Assembly (NCBI RefSeq): GCF_002797445.1
Contig: NZ_PGEP01000001.1
Coordinates: forward strand, 3,472,501 to 3,536,500
DNA length: 64,000 nucleotides
Source: Acidovorax sp. 69
Lineage (GTDB): Bacteria; Pseudomonadota; Gammaproteobacteria; Burkholderiales; Burkholderiaceae_C
Direction: 5' to 3'
The notes under the pieces are model-generated. The model worked only from the letters and a program-made list of their open reading frames with translations. It was not told where the DNA came from and searched no databases. Made by a program: the position numbers and the translations under genes. Below, piece after piece: positions 9,107 through 19,662 of this stretch. The stretch's first letter is position 1. Each line of letters opens with the position of its first letter.

Positions 9107-9795
9107 TTGACCCCCCACACAGCAAACCGAGCACACCGCCGCAGCGGGGCCTGGGTTTTGCCTGCGTGTCTGACCATGGTGCTATGGGGAGACGCTGCAG
9201 CGGCGCAGGCCCCTGCAGTCTTTGAGGAGAAACTGGTCGATGCCGCTTTACTCACCCAAGTGCAGGGCGGTGGTTTTGTGCTGTACCTGCGCCACGGTGC
9301 TACCGACAGCAGCAGGGCCGACCGAGCCCCCAGCGTGGATTTGCACGACTGCACCACCCAGCGCGTGCTCAGCGATGCCGGACGCAAACAAGCCAGCGCG
9401 CTGGGCCAGATCCTGCAGCGCGCGCGCATCCCGGTGGGCGAGGTAATTCACAGCCCGCTGTGCCGGGCCAGGGAGAGCGCACAACTCACCTTTGCCAACC
9501 AGCCCCAACTGCTGCGTTCCGAGCCACTGCTGGCTTATACAGCCAACCTCACCACGGATGAAAAAAACCGGTGATTGCAGCCACACGGACACTGGTGTCC
9601 GCGCCGGTGGCAGCGGGCACCAACCGAGTCATCGTGGCGCACGCGCCCAACATGGCAGACCTGATGGGCTACTTCGTCAAGCCGGAGGGCACCATGGTCG
9701 TTCTCAAACCCTTGGGGCAGTCTCAGTTCAAGTACTTGGGGAGCATTCCCCCCACCCACTGGAACACCCTGCTCGCCCCTGCAGAAAAACGCTGA
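9107..9795 (+). pseudogene. histidine phosphatase family protein, split by a -1 frameshift
   Basis: A TTG start at 9107 gives a signal-peptide-like segment (WVLPACLTMVLWGDAAAAQA) and the catalytic motif YLRHGATDSS. The frame stops at 9574 after TTDEKNR. The rest of the domain, including the second catalytic His in VIVAHAPNMADLMGY, continues in the -1 frame from about 9571 to 9795. The switch lies at a run of seven A (9561-9567). One extra A would restore one open frame of about 230 aa. The bases A_AAA_AAC (9562-9568), in the zero frame, are a classical -1 slippery heptamer, so a read-through product is possible. Alternatives are sequencing undercall or true inactivation. It follows the HD-GYP gene by 9 bp. 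Confidence 0.75.
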
Positions 9796-9822
9796 CGCTC
9801 CTGCGGCCTTGCGCCTCCCACC

Positions 9823-11946
9823 ATGCTCCAATTGCTCACGCGACAACGTTTTTTTCTGAGTTTTTTTTTCCCGGTTGCAGTGGCGTTGATTCTGGGAGCA
9901 GGGTTTGGCTACGCCGTGCAACACCACACCAATACGGTGCAACGGCATGCCTTTCAAAGCCAGGAAGAAGATATCCGGGTCGCCATGCAGGCCGAAAACA
10001 TCACCCGCAAGCTGCTAGAGGTCAAATTGCGCCTCGCAAAGGCACTGGCAGCCAGCAAGGCCCAGCAAATTGATGAAGGCCAGGCGTACCAGTTGCACAC
10101 CCTGATCGTGGACGAAACTGCAGCGCTTGAGAAAAGCCTGACGGATCTGACCTCATCCCAAGACTTCCGGCATATCAGATCGGCTTATCCAGATGCCCTG
10201 AGCGCGTTCAAGGAGTTCCGCCAGTTTGCACTGATGAGCACCGACCAGATGTCCATCGACCAGTCGCTGGCGGGTGAACACCTGATCAGCGCCACCACTT
10301 ACTACGGCACCTTTGCACTGCGCATGGGCGATATCGCCAAGGCCTTCATGTTCCACGCCGGCGAGAACGCCGCGCAGACGCGCAGCGAGTTGCAGGACTT
10401 CAGTGCCCGGATGACGCTTTACAGCGCCCTGGCTGTGACTGCCTTTCTGGCGGTGTGGTTCGGACTTTCGCTCTCCACATCCCGGCAACTGGACCGGCTC
10501 AACAGTATTCTGCAAAAACTCTCGCGGGGAGAAAACGGACTCGGTAACTACCGTACCTTTTCCCAGATCAAGGCAATGGCAGAGCGCAAGGGCACCCTTA
10601 TTGGCGACATGGCCGACGCAGTGCTGGCTTTTCAGAAGACCCAGGACGAGCGGCGCATGGCATTGGCCGATCTGCATGACCGGGAAGAACTGCACGCCAG
10701 CATAATCAGCCAGGCCCCCATTGGCATCGTGGTGGTCGACTCGCAGACCCTGCAGTTCATCAGTTTCAATGACGCCACCTTTGAGTCACTGGGCTACACC
10801 CGCGAGGAGTTCTCCGCACTGAGCCTGTACAACCTTCAAGCGCAACTGAATCCCGAACAGGTGGACGCCAAGGTGCGCAATATCGTTGCACTGGGGGGGC
10901 TGGATTTTGAAACCCAGCGCTTGGACAAACACGGCAACACAAGGGACTTCTGGGTGTCGATGCGCCCCCTGCATCTGCAAGACCGCGACTGCATGACTGG
11001 CATCTGGATGGATATCACCACCCGCAAGCAGGCCGAGCGCGAGCTGACGCGCTACCGCGACGAGCTGGAACAACTGGTCGGCGAACGCACCCTTGATCTG
11101 GAGAAAACCAGCCAGGCCCTGGCCCAGCAAACCCTGGAGCTGCAACATACCAACGCCCAGTTGCGCAGCGCCAAAGCCATGGCCGATGACGCCAACCTAG
11201 CCAAAAGCGCGTTCCTGGCCAATATGAGCCACGAAATTCGCACGCCCATGAACGCCATCATCGGGCTCACTCACCTGATCCGGCGCGACGCGACCAACCA
11301 TCACCAGCGCCAACAGTTGGACAAGGTGTCTGGCGCTGCCATGCACTTGCTGTCCGTGATCAACGACATCCTGGATTTCTCGAAGATCGAAGCGGGCAAG
11401 ATGACGCTGGACCCTACCGACTTCGAGCTGGAGAAGGTCATCACCAACGTGTTCACCATCACGGGTGACAAGGCCGAATCCAAGGGGCTGGAGGTGACGG
11501 CAGAACTGGGCAACGTGCCGCCCACGCTCCATGGGGACGGCGTGCGGTTAGGGCAGATCCTCACCAACTTCATGGGCAATGCCGTCAAATTCACAGAAAA
11601 CGGCAGCGTTTCGCTGCGCGCCTTTGTGACCCACAGCGAAGACAACCAGGTGACCGTGCGTTTTGAGGTGCGTGACACCGGCATCGGGCTGAGCCCTGAA
11701 CAGCAGAACAAGCTCTTTGTTGCGTTTCAGCAAGCTGATGTATCCACCACCCGCACCCATGGAGGAACGGGCTTGGGGCTCGCCATTTCACGCCGCCTGG
11801 CCGACCTGATGGGCGGGCAGGTAGGCATACGCAGTGAGCCGGGCAAGGGCAGCACCTTCTGGTTTGAGGCTCCTTTTGGCGTCGGAGCCAATGCGGTGCC
11901 CGCCCCCCTGAACAAGCCCTGCCCCCCAAAACCCGCGTGCTGGTGA
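9823..11946 (+). CDS. hybrid sensor histidine kinase, N-terminal part (PAS-HisKA-HATPase)
   Basis: The 707-aa product has a first membrane helix at about residues 6-27, a periplasmic region of about 170 aa, a second helix near 200-220, a linker, and a PAS domain (about 290-400; [20 protein letters not shown]). A coiled coil precedes the HisKA box [12 protein letters not shown] (His470), and the HATPase has N ([13 protein letters not shown]), G1 (DTGIGL) and G2 ([10 protein letters not shown]) boxes. The frame ends just where a receiver domain should begin; that domain is open in the -1 frame from 11937. A C6A4 run (11922-11931) marks the switch. The protein probably senses an envelope signal and feeds the downstream receivers. 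Confidence 0.85.
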   Translation: MLQLLTRQRFFLSFFFPVAVALILGAGFGYAVQHHTNTVQRHAFQSQEEDIRVAMQAENITRKLLEVKLRLAKALAASKAQQIDEGQAYQLHTLIVDETAALEKSLTDLTSSQDFRHIRSAYPDALSAFKEFRQFALMSTDQMSIDQSLAGEHLISATTYYGTFALRMGDIAKAFMFHAGENAAQTRSELQDFSARMTLYSALAVTAFLAVWFGLSLSTSRQLDRLNSILQKLSRGENGLGNYRTFSQIKAMAERKGTLIGDMADAVLAFQKTQDERRMALADLHDREELHASIISQAPIGIVVVDSQTLQFISFNDATFESLGYTREEFSALSLYNLQAQLNPEQVDAKVRNIVALGGLDFETQRLDKHGNTRDFWVSMRPLHLQDRDCMTGIWMDITTRKQAERELTRYRDELEQLVGERTLDLEKTSQALAQQTLELQHTNAQLRSAKAMADDANLAKSAFLANMSHEIRTPMNAIIGLTHLIRRDATNHHQRQQLDKVSGAAMHLLSVINDILDFSKIEAGKMTLDPTDFELEKVITNVFTITGDKAESKGLEVTAELGNVPPTLHGDGVRLGQILTNFMGNAVKFTENGSVSLRAFVTHSEDNQVTVRFEVRDTGIGLSPEQQNKLFVAFQQADVSTTRTHGGTGLGLAISRRLADLMGGQVGIRSEPGKGSTFWFEAPFGVGANAVPAPLNKPCPPKPACW

Positions 11947-13427
11947 TCGATGACATGGAGGAAGCACGCGAACTGCTGGCCGACATGCTCACCCACCTGG
12001 GCGCCCGTGCCGATGCTGTCTCGTCCGGCGCCCTGGCGCTGAAGGCCGTGGCGCAAGCTGATGAAATCGGTGACCCCTACGAGCTGTTGCTGACCGATTG
12101 GTTAATGCCCGGTCTGAATGGCACCCAGACCTGGCAACAGATCTGTGGGCTGCCGTTGAAGCACCGGCCTGCATGCATTCTGGTCAGCGGCAGTCTCAGT
12201 TGTCCCGCCGACGAATTAGACGCAGGCCCCTTCGCCGCCTTTTTGCCCAAACCGGTGCTTCCCAAAGCGCTGCAGGAAGTCCTTGCACGTGTCTGGGGCC
12301 AATCCCAGGCACGCGATACCGTGCAGAATGCCTCCCCAGCGCCTGCGAGGTTCGCCCCCGGTATGCGATTGCTGCTGGCCGAAGACAACGCGCTCAACCA
12401 AGAGGTGGCAGGAGAACTCCTGCGCCAACTGGGCTTTGCGGTGGAGATGGCAGGAGACGGTCTCATCGCCATAGAACAGGCCCGCAGACAACGCTACGAC
12501 CTGATCCTTATGGACGTTCAAATGCCCCACATGGACGGACTGGAGGCCACACGCCAGATCCGCGCCTTGCCCGGCTACGAACACACCCCCATCGTAGCCA
12601 TGACGGCCAACGCCTTCGCCGAAGACCGCGCTGCCGCCCTGGGTGCGGGCATGAATGACCACCTGCCCAAGCCCGTAGACCCCGAACAGCTCAGACGGGT
12701 ACTGGCGCAGCAGCTTCCACATGCCGTGCAGACAGCAGACCCGCCCACCCCTTCTGCGCGGCCAGCCACAACAATGGACAACGAAGCCGAACTGCGCTCT
12801 AAGCTGGAGGCGATCGATGGGATGGACCTCACACAGGGGCTGCGTTCGCTGGGCAACAACTTCGCCGCACTGGTGCGACTTCTGCACCGCATCACCGTGC
12901 AGCACACCCAGGACGCGCAGCAGGCCCTGCACGCCCTGCGGACAGGCGATCTGGAGGAAGCCCAGCGCATTCTGCACACCCTCAAGGGGTTGGCGGGCAC
13001 TGCTGGCCTGCCAGGCCTGCAGGTGGCTGCCCAGCGTGCCGAGGCTGTGGTGGAGGCGTCGCGTTCCCGACCGGGCACCGACACGTCCAGCCCGTTGATG
13101 GAAGTTAGTGAGCTACTTGCGCGGCTGGCGTGTTCGTTCGACTTCCTGCCAAACGATACGCACCCATCAACAACTGCACTGGATCAACGTGGACTGCAGG
13201 CCGCCCTGCTGCGGCTGCGTCCCCTTTTGGCCAGTGACGATATCGATGCCAGTGCCGCCTATGCAGATCTGCATATGGCGATGCTGAAGCACTATCCACA
13301 ACAGGCCCAGGCGCTGGCCCAGACCATCGACGACTTCGACTTTGTGCAGGCGCTGCACCTGCTCGACACCATCATGGCCTCAGCCAGCAGCCCCCTGGAC
13401 GCACTGCCTGCTTCAGACACGCCCTGA
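11937..13427 (+). CDS. REC-REC-Hpt half of the hybrid kinase
   Basis: The 496-aa product contains a first receiver (LVIDDMEEA, Asp54 in [10 protein letters not shown]), a second receiver ([12 protein letters not shown], Asp193 in [34 protein letters not shown]) and a C-terminal Hpt domain with [12 protein letters not shown] (His about 347). Its first residues, VLVIDD, are the opening strand of a receiver domain. This suggests it is the continuation of the upstream kinase rather than a free-standing gene. One extra base in the C6 or A4 run upstream would join both parts into one protein of about 1,200 aa. If the split is real, the GTG start overlaps the kinase stop by 10 bp and translation could be coupled. 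Confidence 0.8.
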   Translation: MLVIDDMEEARELLADMLTHLGARADAVSSGALALKAVAQADEIGDPYELLLTDWLMPGLNGTQTWQQICGLPLKHRPACILVSGSLSCPADELDAGPFAAFLPKPVLPKALQEVLARVWGQSQARDTVQNASPAPARFAPGMRLLLAEDNALNQEVAGELLRQLGFAVEMAGDGLIAIEQARRQRYDLILMDVQMPHMDGLEATRQIRALPGYEHTPIVAMTANAFAEDRAAALGAGMNDHLPKPVDPEQLRRVLAQQLPHAVQTADPPTPSARPATTMDNEAELRSKLEAIDGMDLTQGLRSLGNNFAALVRLLHRITVQHTQDAQQALHALRTGDLEEAQRILHTLKGLAGTAGLPGLQVAAQRAEAVVEASRSRPGTDTSSPLMEVSELLARLACSFDFLPNDTHPSTTALDQRGLQAALLRLRPLLASDDIDASAAYADLHMAMLKHYPQQAQALAQTIDDFDFVQALHLLDTIMASASSPLDALPASDTP

Positions 13428-13789
13428 GAATCAGCCCTCTGATCTCTCTGCGCAGGCTGAAAACCCCGGCGAGATCGCAAAAAGCCGTCATACCCAACGG
13501 CCTTCAACGAAACTGTGGCACCCACGCTGTGCTCGCGGGGGTACCTTGCATTAGCAAAGCACGCGGCTTCGCTGCATGGGCACACCCAACCCGAGCGGTA
13601 TCGGACGATCGAAAGCGAGCCCGCTGGTGAGGACTATGGCCCCTGCCTCACACCACCTACGCTGCACTTTTTTGAATTCAGCGCGCGCAAGACAAGGTTG
13701 TGCATCGAGAATGGCCCATCCCTTCAGGCACCATCCACCGGACTCCCTTCGCGGATGTCTATGCCCCGCAACGCCTGGCCATAACCCCC
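13428..13789. other. intergenic region, nothing recognised
   Basis: This 362-bp gap between the hybrid kinase and the EamA transporter shows no clear hairpin-T-tract terminator or known RNA. The transporter frame is open upstream to 13700, but the extra residues do not look like a membrane protein. A promoter for the transporter is expected here. Confidence 0.4.
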
Positions 13790-14713
13790 ATGACACAGAC
13801 CCAGCCACAAACCGGCAGCGCACCAGCAGCCTTCCCCAACCCATCACACGGCAACCTGCGCGGCATCCTTGCCATGGTTGCCGCTGTGGGATGTTTCTCC
13901 ATGATGGACGCGCTGCTCAAGACCCTGTCGGCCAACTACCCGGCCATGCAGGTGGCCGCATTGCGCGGCTGGGGAGCCTTGCCACTGGTGGCCCTGTATG
14001 TACTGTGGCGCAAGGAGGGGGGTGGACTGCTGCGGGTGCGGTGGCCACTGCACCTGCTGCGCGGAGGGCTCAACGTGACCATGCTGGCACTGTTCACCTA
14101 CGCACTCAAGGAACTGGGTCTGGCCGAAGCCTACACCTTGTTCTTCATCGCCCCGCTGCTCATCACCGCGCTGTCCACGGTGGTGTTGCGCGAAAAAGTG
14201 CGTGCCGCCCACTGGGTGGCCATTGCGCTCGGCATGGTGGGCGTGCTGGTGGCCCTGCGGCCCAACCAGGAGGCTTTTTTTACCCTGGGCGCGCTGGCCG
14301 TGCTGGCGGCTGCCATCTGTTATGCGGTGTCAGCCATCACGGGCCGCATGCTCACGCGCACCGACTCCAGCGCCAGCCTGGTGTTCTGGACGACCACACT
14401 GCTGGCACTGGGTGCAGGCACGCTGGCCTGGCCGCAATGGGTGGGCGTGGCGCAGGCGCACTGGCCTTTGGTGGCGGGGCTCGCCGTCACGGGTTTTGCG
14501 GGCCAGCTGGCGATCACCGAGGCATTTCGCCACGGACAGGCGTCGGTAGTAGCCCCGTTTGAATACACGGCCCTGGCCTGGGGCATGGGTCTCGATTGGG
14601 TGTTGTGGCAAGCTGTTCCGGGCTATTCCACGTTGCTCGGAGGCGCCATCATCATCGCCAGCGGCCTGTATCTGGTGCGCCAGGAACGCACGCAGGCCGT
14701 GGTCCCGCCCTGA
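13790..14713 (+). CDS. DMT-superfamily (EamA) transporter
   Basis: The 307-aa protein has about ten hydrophobic helices arranged as two EamA repeats. The first begins LRGILAMVAAVGCFSMMDAL and includes QVAALRGWGALPLV. The second contains AICYAVSAITGRML and QLAITEAFRHGQASVVAPFEY, a typical end-of-repeat pattern. EamA proteins export amino acids or other metabolites; the substrate is unknown. The ATG at 13790 leaves a short cytoplasmic N-terminus of about 20 residues before helix 1. Confidence 0.82.
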   Translation: MTQTQPQTGSAPAAFPNPSHGNLRGILAMVAAVGCFSMMDALLKTLSANYPAMQVAALRGWGALPLVALYVLWRKEGGGLLRVRWPLHLLRGGLNVTMLALFTYALKELGLAEAYTLFFIAPLLITALSTVVLREKVRAAHWVAIALGMVGVLVALRPNQEAFFTLGALAVLAAAICYAVSAITGRMLTRTDSSASLVFWTTTLLALGAGTLAWPQWVGVAQAHWPLVAGLAVTGFAGQLAITEAFRHGQASVVAPFEYTALAWGMGLDWVLWQAVPGYSTLLGGAIIIASGLYLVRQERTQAVVPP

Positions 14714-14751
14714 TGCGCGCTTGCCCCTCTCAGCACGCCGGGCTAGGCCGG

Positions 14752-14785
14752 CAAGCTATCAATTAAGTAGCGCTTCAAGGCCTTT
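14752..14785. repeat. dispersed palindromic element, copy b
   Basis: It contains AGCTATCAATTAAGTAGC, which differs at two positions from AGCTATTGATTAAGTAGC in copy g, followed by GCTTCAAGG. It lies between the EamA and DUF924 genes. Confidence 0.6.
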
Positions 14786-14842
14786 TCTCAAGCGACAGCG
14801 ATCCGTTTCACCTCACAGCACAAGCACCCGCACCCACGCCCC

Positions 14843-15382
14843 ATGCAAGCCGACGACATCCTTTATTTCTGGTTCGAAGAACTCTCACCCGCACAGCACT
14901 TTGCCCAAGACGATGCCCTTGACGCGATGATCCGGGCCCGCTTTGGCGCCACGTGCCAGGCTGCACAGCAGTGCGAGCTGTGGGCCTGGCGTACCACAGC
15001 CCAGGGGCGCCTGGCAGAAATTTTGGTGCTGGACCAGTTCACGCGCAACATCCACCGTGGCACTGCGGCGGCATTTGCCCAGGATGCCCAGGCGCTGGCA
15101 CTGGCCCAGGAGCTGGTGGCGGGGCACCACGATGCGGCACTGGCGCCCACACAGCGCGCATTTGCCTACATGCCTTACATGCACAGCGAATCGCTGGTGG
15201 TCCACAACCAGGCCATGGTGCTGTTTGACCAGCCTGGGCTTGAAAACAACCTGCAGTTTGAAGTGCGGCACCGCGACATCATTGCGCGCTTTGGGCGCTA
15301 CCCGCACCGCAATGCTGCACTGGGGCGCACCTCCACAGCACAAGAGGTGGCTTTCCTTGCACAACCCGGTTCGTCGTTCTGA
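14843..15382 (+). CDS. DUF924 family protein
   Basis: The 179-aa protein matches the DUF924 family. It starts ADDILYFWFEEL and has RLAEILVLDQFTRNIHRGTA, AFAYMPYMHSESLVVHNQAM, FEVRHRDIIARFGRYPHRNA and the closing TAQEVAFL. The fold is alpha-helical and TPR-like; no biochemical function is established. It is a cytoplasmic protein without signal peptide or membrane helix. Confidence 0.85.
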   Translation: MQADDILYFWFEELSPAQHFAQDDALDAMIRARFGATCQAAQQCELWAWRTTAQGRLAEILVLDQFTRNIHRGTAAAFAQDAQALALAQELVAGHHDAALAPTQRAFAYMPYMHSESLVVHNQAMVLFDQPGLENNLQFEVRHRDIIARFGRYPHRNAALGRTSTAQEVAFLAQPGSSF

Positions 15383-15415
15383 CGCACGGGCCACGCAGCC
15401 AACACAGCCGTCGGC

Positions 15416-16351
15416 TTACAGTGGTCGCGTGAGGTACACCGCCTCACGCCCCACGATGGGCTCGCGGGTCGGCATGAGGATGGTGCAGTCGTCACACAGT
15501 GCTCGGATCTCATGCGGGCCATCGGTGGCAATCAGATCGCCCTTGGCAAACACTTCAAAACCTTGCACAGGCCGTATGAAGCGGAAATCTGCCGTGCGCA
15601 CCATGCAGGTTTCCAGCAGCTCGTAGCGCCGCTGCGCACCTGGCGCAGGCCGGTCGGCGGCAGGGGCCACCAGACCAAAATGCGCCAGAAAGTCCAACGC
15701 CACCGCCGTGGCCATATCGGCGGCCGACTGGCGGAAATGCTGGCCACACTCCACCACCAGCGCCACGCCCTTGCCATCGGCCTGCCCGTGGCGGCCATGC
15801 TGGATGAGCGGCGTGCCCGAACCCAACCCGCTGGGCATCACCAGGTGCACGGGTGGACGGCCGATGGCCAGCGCCACATCCGCATTGCGTTGGTAGGCCG
15901 GGTACACCCAGAAAGGCTGCACATCCTGGCTGGTGGAGTGGATGTCCAGGATGTGATCGGCAGCCGCTACCACCGGGCGCAGAACGCGGGCGCGTTGCAG
16001 CTCGGGGCTGTCGGCGGTTCCATCCAGCTCGCCCGCTGACCAGATGCGGTTGAGGTTATGCACCAGCTGGCGGCTTTCAAACGGGCGGCTCTGGTCAAAC
16101 GACGCGTAGGCGGCCACGTTGGCAAAGCTGACGGTCAGTGTGCCGACCAGGGGGCGCACGCCGGTGTCGAGCAGGTGCGTGGCAGCCACCATGCCGCAAA
16201 TCTCGTTGCCATGCGTGAGTGCATTGATCAGCACATGGGGGCCTGGTTTGCCCGACTCGAAACGATGCACGTAGTCGATGCCGACATTGCCCTGGCGGTA
16301 GGCCGAGAGATCGCGGGGAAGGACTTCGAAAACGGGAGGATTCTGTGTCAT
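15416..16351 (-). CDS. succinylglutamate desuccinylase/aspartoacylase (M14-like) family protein
   Basis: The 311-aa protein has the zinc-carboxypeptidase fold signatures of the AstE/AspA group: HVLINALTHGNEICG (zinc ligands His and Glu), HNLNRIW, and HILDIHSTSQD (third ligand His), with a Glu in VALVVECGQH as candidate catalytic base. The family removes acyl groups from amino acids. The gene is not in an ast operon, so succinylarginine degradation is not supported, and the substrate is open. The ATG at 16351 is divergent from the next gene, and the ~105-bp gap should hold both promoters. Confidence 0.78.
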   Translation of the reverse strand: MTQNPPVFEVLPRDLSAYRQGNVGIDYVHRFESGKPGPHVLINALTHGNEICGMVAATHLLDTGVRPLVGTLTVSFANVAAYASFDQSRPFESRQLVHNLNRIWSAGELDGTADSPELQRARVLRPVVAAADHILDIHSTSQDVQPFWVYPAYQRNADVALAIGRPPVHLVMPSGLGSGTPLIQHGRHGQADGKGVALVVECGQHFRQSAADMATAVALDFLAHFGLVAPAADRPAPGAQRRYELLETCMVRTADFRFIRPVQGFEVFAKGDLIATDGPHEIRALCDDCTILMPTREPIVGREAVYLTRPL

Positions 16352-16456
16352 GGCGGTTGATTGATAAGACAACACATCATTGTCTGCGCAAAGCCCGAAA
16401 ATTGCTGACTGCGGTGTACGATGCCCGCCGGTTTCGCTCCAACGCCACGCTGTCCC

Positions 16457-19400
16457 ATGCCCACCGCCCGACTTTGCCCGCTGGCCGATGTAGCCCACCT
16501 GATCCCCCGGACGGCTGGATCGCAGCACGACTGACCCAGGACCCCGGGGCGCTGGCCGATGAAACCGCGCTCTGGATCACCGGCGACATGCGGTGGCCCG
16601 AGCTTCACCTCGATGACCCTCTGGCCAGCGGTAGCCCACTGCACACCTGGCTGCAAGGCCTGCCCGGCGACAGGGGGAGCACTCCCACGCCCCGCTCGCC
16701 CTTTCTGATCCTCATTGACGGGCATTTGCAGCTGGACGGTGCGCTCACCTGCCACAGCACCCAGGGCACCACCCACCTGATCGTGAGAGGGAATGCGCAC
16801 CTGCACAACGCCGTGATCGGCGGGCAGTGGGTCTGCGTGCTGGGTGCGCTGCGCGTGGACGAGCTGTTGTGGGGCCACGACAACCATGGCGAGTTGCGCG
16901 TGCACGGCGGGTTGCAAGCCCGTGTGGCGCTGTTCACTGATGGGTACCAGGTTCACATCGAAGGCCCCGAGCAGGTAGAGTTTTTGATGGACGAGGTGCG
17001 GGCGGTAGCCCACCGGGCCGAGTTCTCCAACGAAATTCTGGGCGCCGTCTTTGCACCTGAGTTCCACGACGGAATGGATGCCGGGGAGGACAGTCTGGCG
17101 GCCATGCTGGACCGCCACCAGGTGGTCACCACCGTGCGGGCAGGTCACAGCGCCGTGCACAGCAGTGCAGACATTCGCGCCGCCCAGCCACTGGCCCCCG
17201 ACCTGTGCGCAGACGGCACCATCCGCATCGAGAACATCTTGGCCGTGGTGCGCACGCCGGTGATAGCGCACAAGGAGCACAAGGCCTACGGCTGGTTCGG
17301 ACAGACCGACTTCTCACTGTGCCAGCGGCATGTGGACAACGAAGGCGACCAGCGCGACGACAACGTCTTCATCACCGTCTGGAAAACCTGGGACTTCTAC
17401 CTGTCGGTCGAGCAGGTGCCCGCCGCTCGGAACCTGCTGGAGCGGCTTGCCGCCGCCATGCTGCGCCGCACCGTGCCCACCACCCCGCAGCTCACGTTGC
17501 TGTACCGCCGCTACAGCCAGGGCGAACCCGGCGACTGGCAGGTCCTGAAGCCCAACACCGACACCCCCCTTGATGCCTGGAACGCCTGCCGACACGCATG
17601 GCGCGGCGTGCTGGACTACGTGCGCAAGGCTGTGGGCCAGCACCGTGCCCGCTACCCGCTCTACCAGCGCCTGCAGGCCGCCCTGACGGCCGAAAACGTC
17701 GAATCCTTCACCAGCCTGCCTGTGTTCACCGAGCAATACAACGACTGGTGGGACAGCGACCGCAATGGCTACTGGGAGGGCGAGGTCTGGGTGGGCGCAC
17801 GCCAGCCCTGCATGCACGAGGGCGAGCCCTGGGGACGCGCGCTCAAGTTCAGCTGGCAGAACGGCGCCGAGGCACCCGGCGACGACGAAGACAACGCCCA
17901 CAGCGCCTACCAGATCAACGTGGACGAGGCCCGTGAAGGGCCTGCAGCGCTGGATTTCACCTACACCCAGCGCCAGAGTGACAGCCGCACGCCCCTGCCC
18001 CGCTGCGCAGCCGACCACATCGCGCGCCTGCTGCGTTTTTATGGCCTGATCGACGCCCGCATTCGGACCCAGGCCCAACAGGAAGCGGATCGCGCGATCG
18101 AAGCCCGGCGCATCGAAGCCACCGTGCACTTGCTCGCCACACCCCCGCTGGCCGCCGATGCGCCCGACGCCACCGTCTTCCCGGTGGAACTGATGCTTCT
18201 GTCGGAACAATGGCAAACCGATGGGCACGCTTACGTGGCGGCCGTCCGCGCGCAACAGTGGGCCAGGGGTGACGCCAACGCATCAGCAACCAAGGCAGCG
18301 CAAGACGCAGGGGACGAAGCCACGACCGACACACGCCCTGATGACCCGCGCAAGGCCGTCGCACCCACCGTGCTGCAACTGGCGCGCGTGGTCAGCGCAT
18401 GGGCCGACGAAGACCTGTCCGAACGATTTCGCCAGCGTTTCGCGTTCGCGCCCGACGCTTACGCAGCGCATGCGGCCAGGGCCGGGGATTTCATCGGGCC
18501 CGTCTTCGCGCTCGACGATGGCCGCGTGATCGCCCGCATTGGCGCTGCAGGCCACGATGCTGCCCGTTGGGTCGCGCTGCAGGGTGCGCGGCAGACGCTG
18601 CTGCCCACACTGCAAGGCCTGGGCCGCTCGCCCAACCGGCACTGTTTTGCGCAAAGCGACGGCCAGTACATCACCACACACCAGGGTTTTGGTGGCCCCC
18701 TGATTGCGCGCTTTGCAATGCCCCAGGGCCACGAGGCCGTGCCAGCCAATGTGCGCGCAGTGGCAGGCCCGCTGGGCCAACGGTGTGACACCCTCATTCC
18801 CTTCAACGACGGCCAACGTGTGCTGCTGGCCAACCCCACGGGGGTGTACCTGTTGCGCGCTGGCGGTGGTGCGGATGTGCAACGCATCCACCCCCAGACC
18901 TTCGACGAAGACGGCCCCTACACCTGGCCCAAGAACCAGCTGGAGACCGCTGGCGGCACAGTGCTGGCACTCGGAATGCTCCATGTGGCCCTGTCCCCCG
19001 ACGAGCGCCATATGGCCGTGGGCGACCAGGACAGCACACACCTTCTGCTCAATGCCGAAGGCCTGCTACTGCGCCACTACGAGCCGCTGTCGTCCTACCC
19101 ACACCACGCCGCCTTCTCACACAATGGCGCTCAGCTGTTTGCCAATGCCTGTCATTTCTACGGAGGCCGCACACTGGCGGTGCCCCTGGCCCCCAGCGAC
19201 GACGGTGCAGAGGAACCTTCTGCCCTCAACACCCCATGGCGTATACATGCCTCGGCCACGCAGCCGGGCCAGTGGATCGTGGGCGATGCCAACGGGTATC
19301 TGCATGCCTTGGACGACACCGGGCATCCCCTGTGGCACCACCATATCGGCAGCACCGTGAGCGCCATCGACATCACCCCGGATGGCCACACGGTGTGGGC

Positions 19401-19539
19401 GGCCAGCTGCGGCGGCTACCTCGTACAGCTGAGGCTGGAGGAGACCGGCATGGACCCCTACTCCATCGGCACCTCGCCGTATGTCGAGGCGCAGCGGTGG
19501 ATCTTCTGGAGCGACGAGGCCATGCCCCTGCACTGGTAG
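16457..19539 (+). CDS. large protein with beta-helix-like N-terminus and WD40/PQQ-like C-terminus; apparent frameshift near start
   Basis: I do not recognise a named family for this ~1,030-aa protein. The N-terminal region has short repeats such as HLQLDGAL, HLIVRGNAHLHNAVIGGQ, VLGALRVDELLWG and ELRVHGGLQ, resembling the beta-helix of polymer-forming (bactofilin-like) proteins. The middle is Trp- and acid-rich (YNDWWDSDRNGYWEG). The last ~370 residues look like propeller blades, for example LHALDDTGHPLWHHHIG. The main frame is open from 16345, but the best N-terminus (MPTARLCPLADVAHLIP) starts in another frame at 16457. One extra C in the C5 run at 16504-16508 would join it to PDGWIAARLTQDPGAL. 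No signal peptide is obvious. Confidence 0.6.
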
Positions 19540-19662
19540 GACTGGTAGGGCTGGCGTGGCCTTTTGGGCCCCCGTTCTGCACCAACGGGGGGATGCCACG
19601 CACTGCGGCGGCGGTGCAGGCATGACCTGTGCATGCCCCCCGTAAAACCGCCCTCCCCACCC

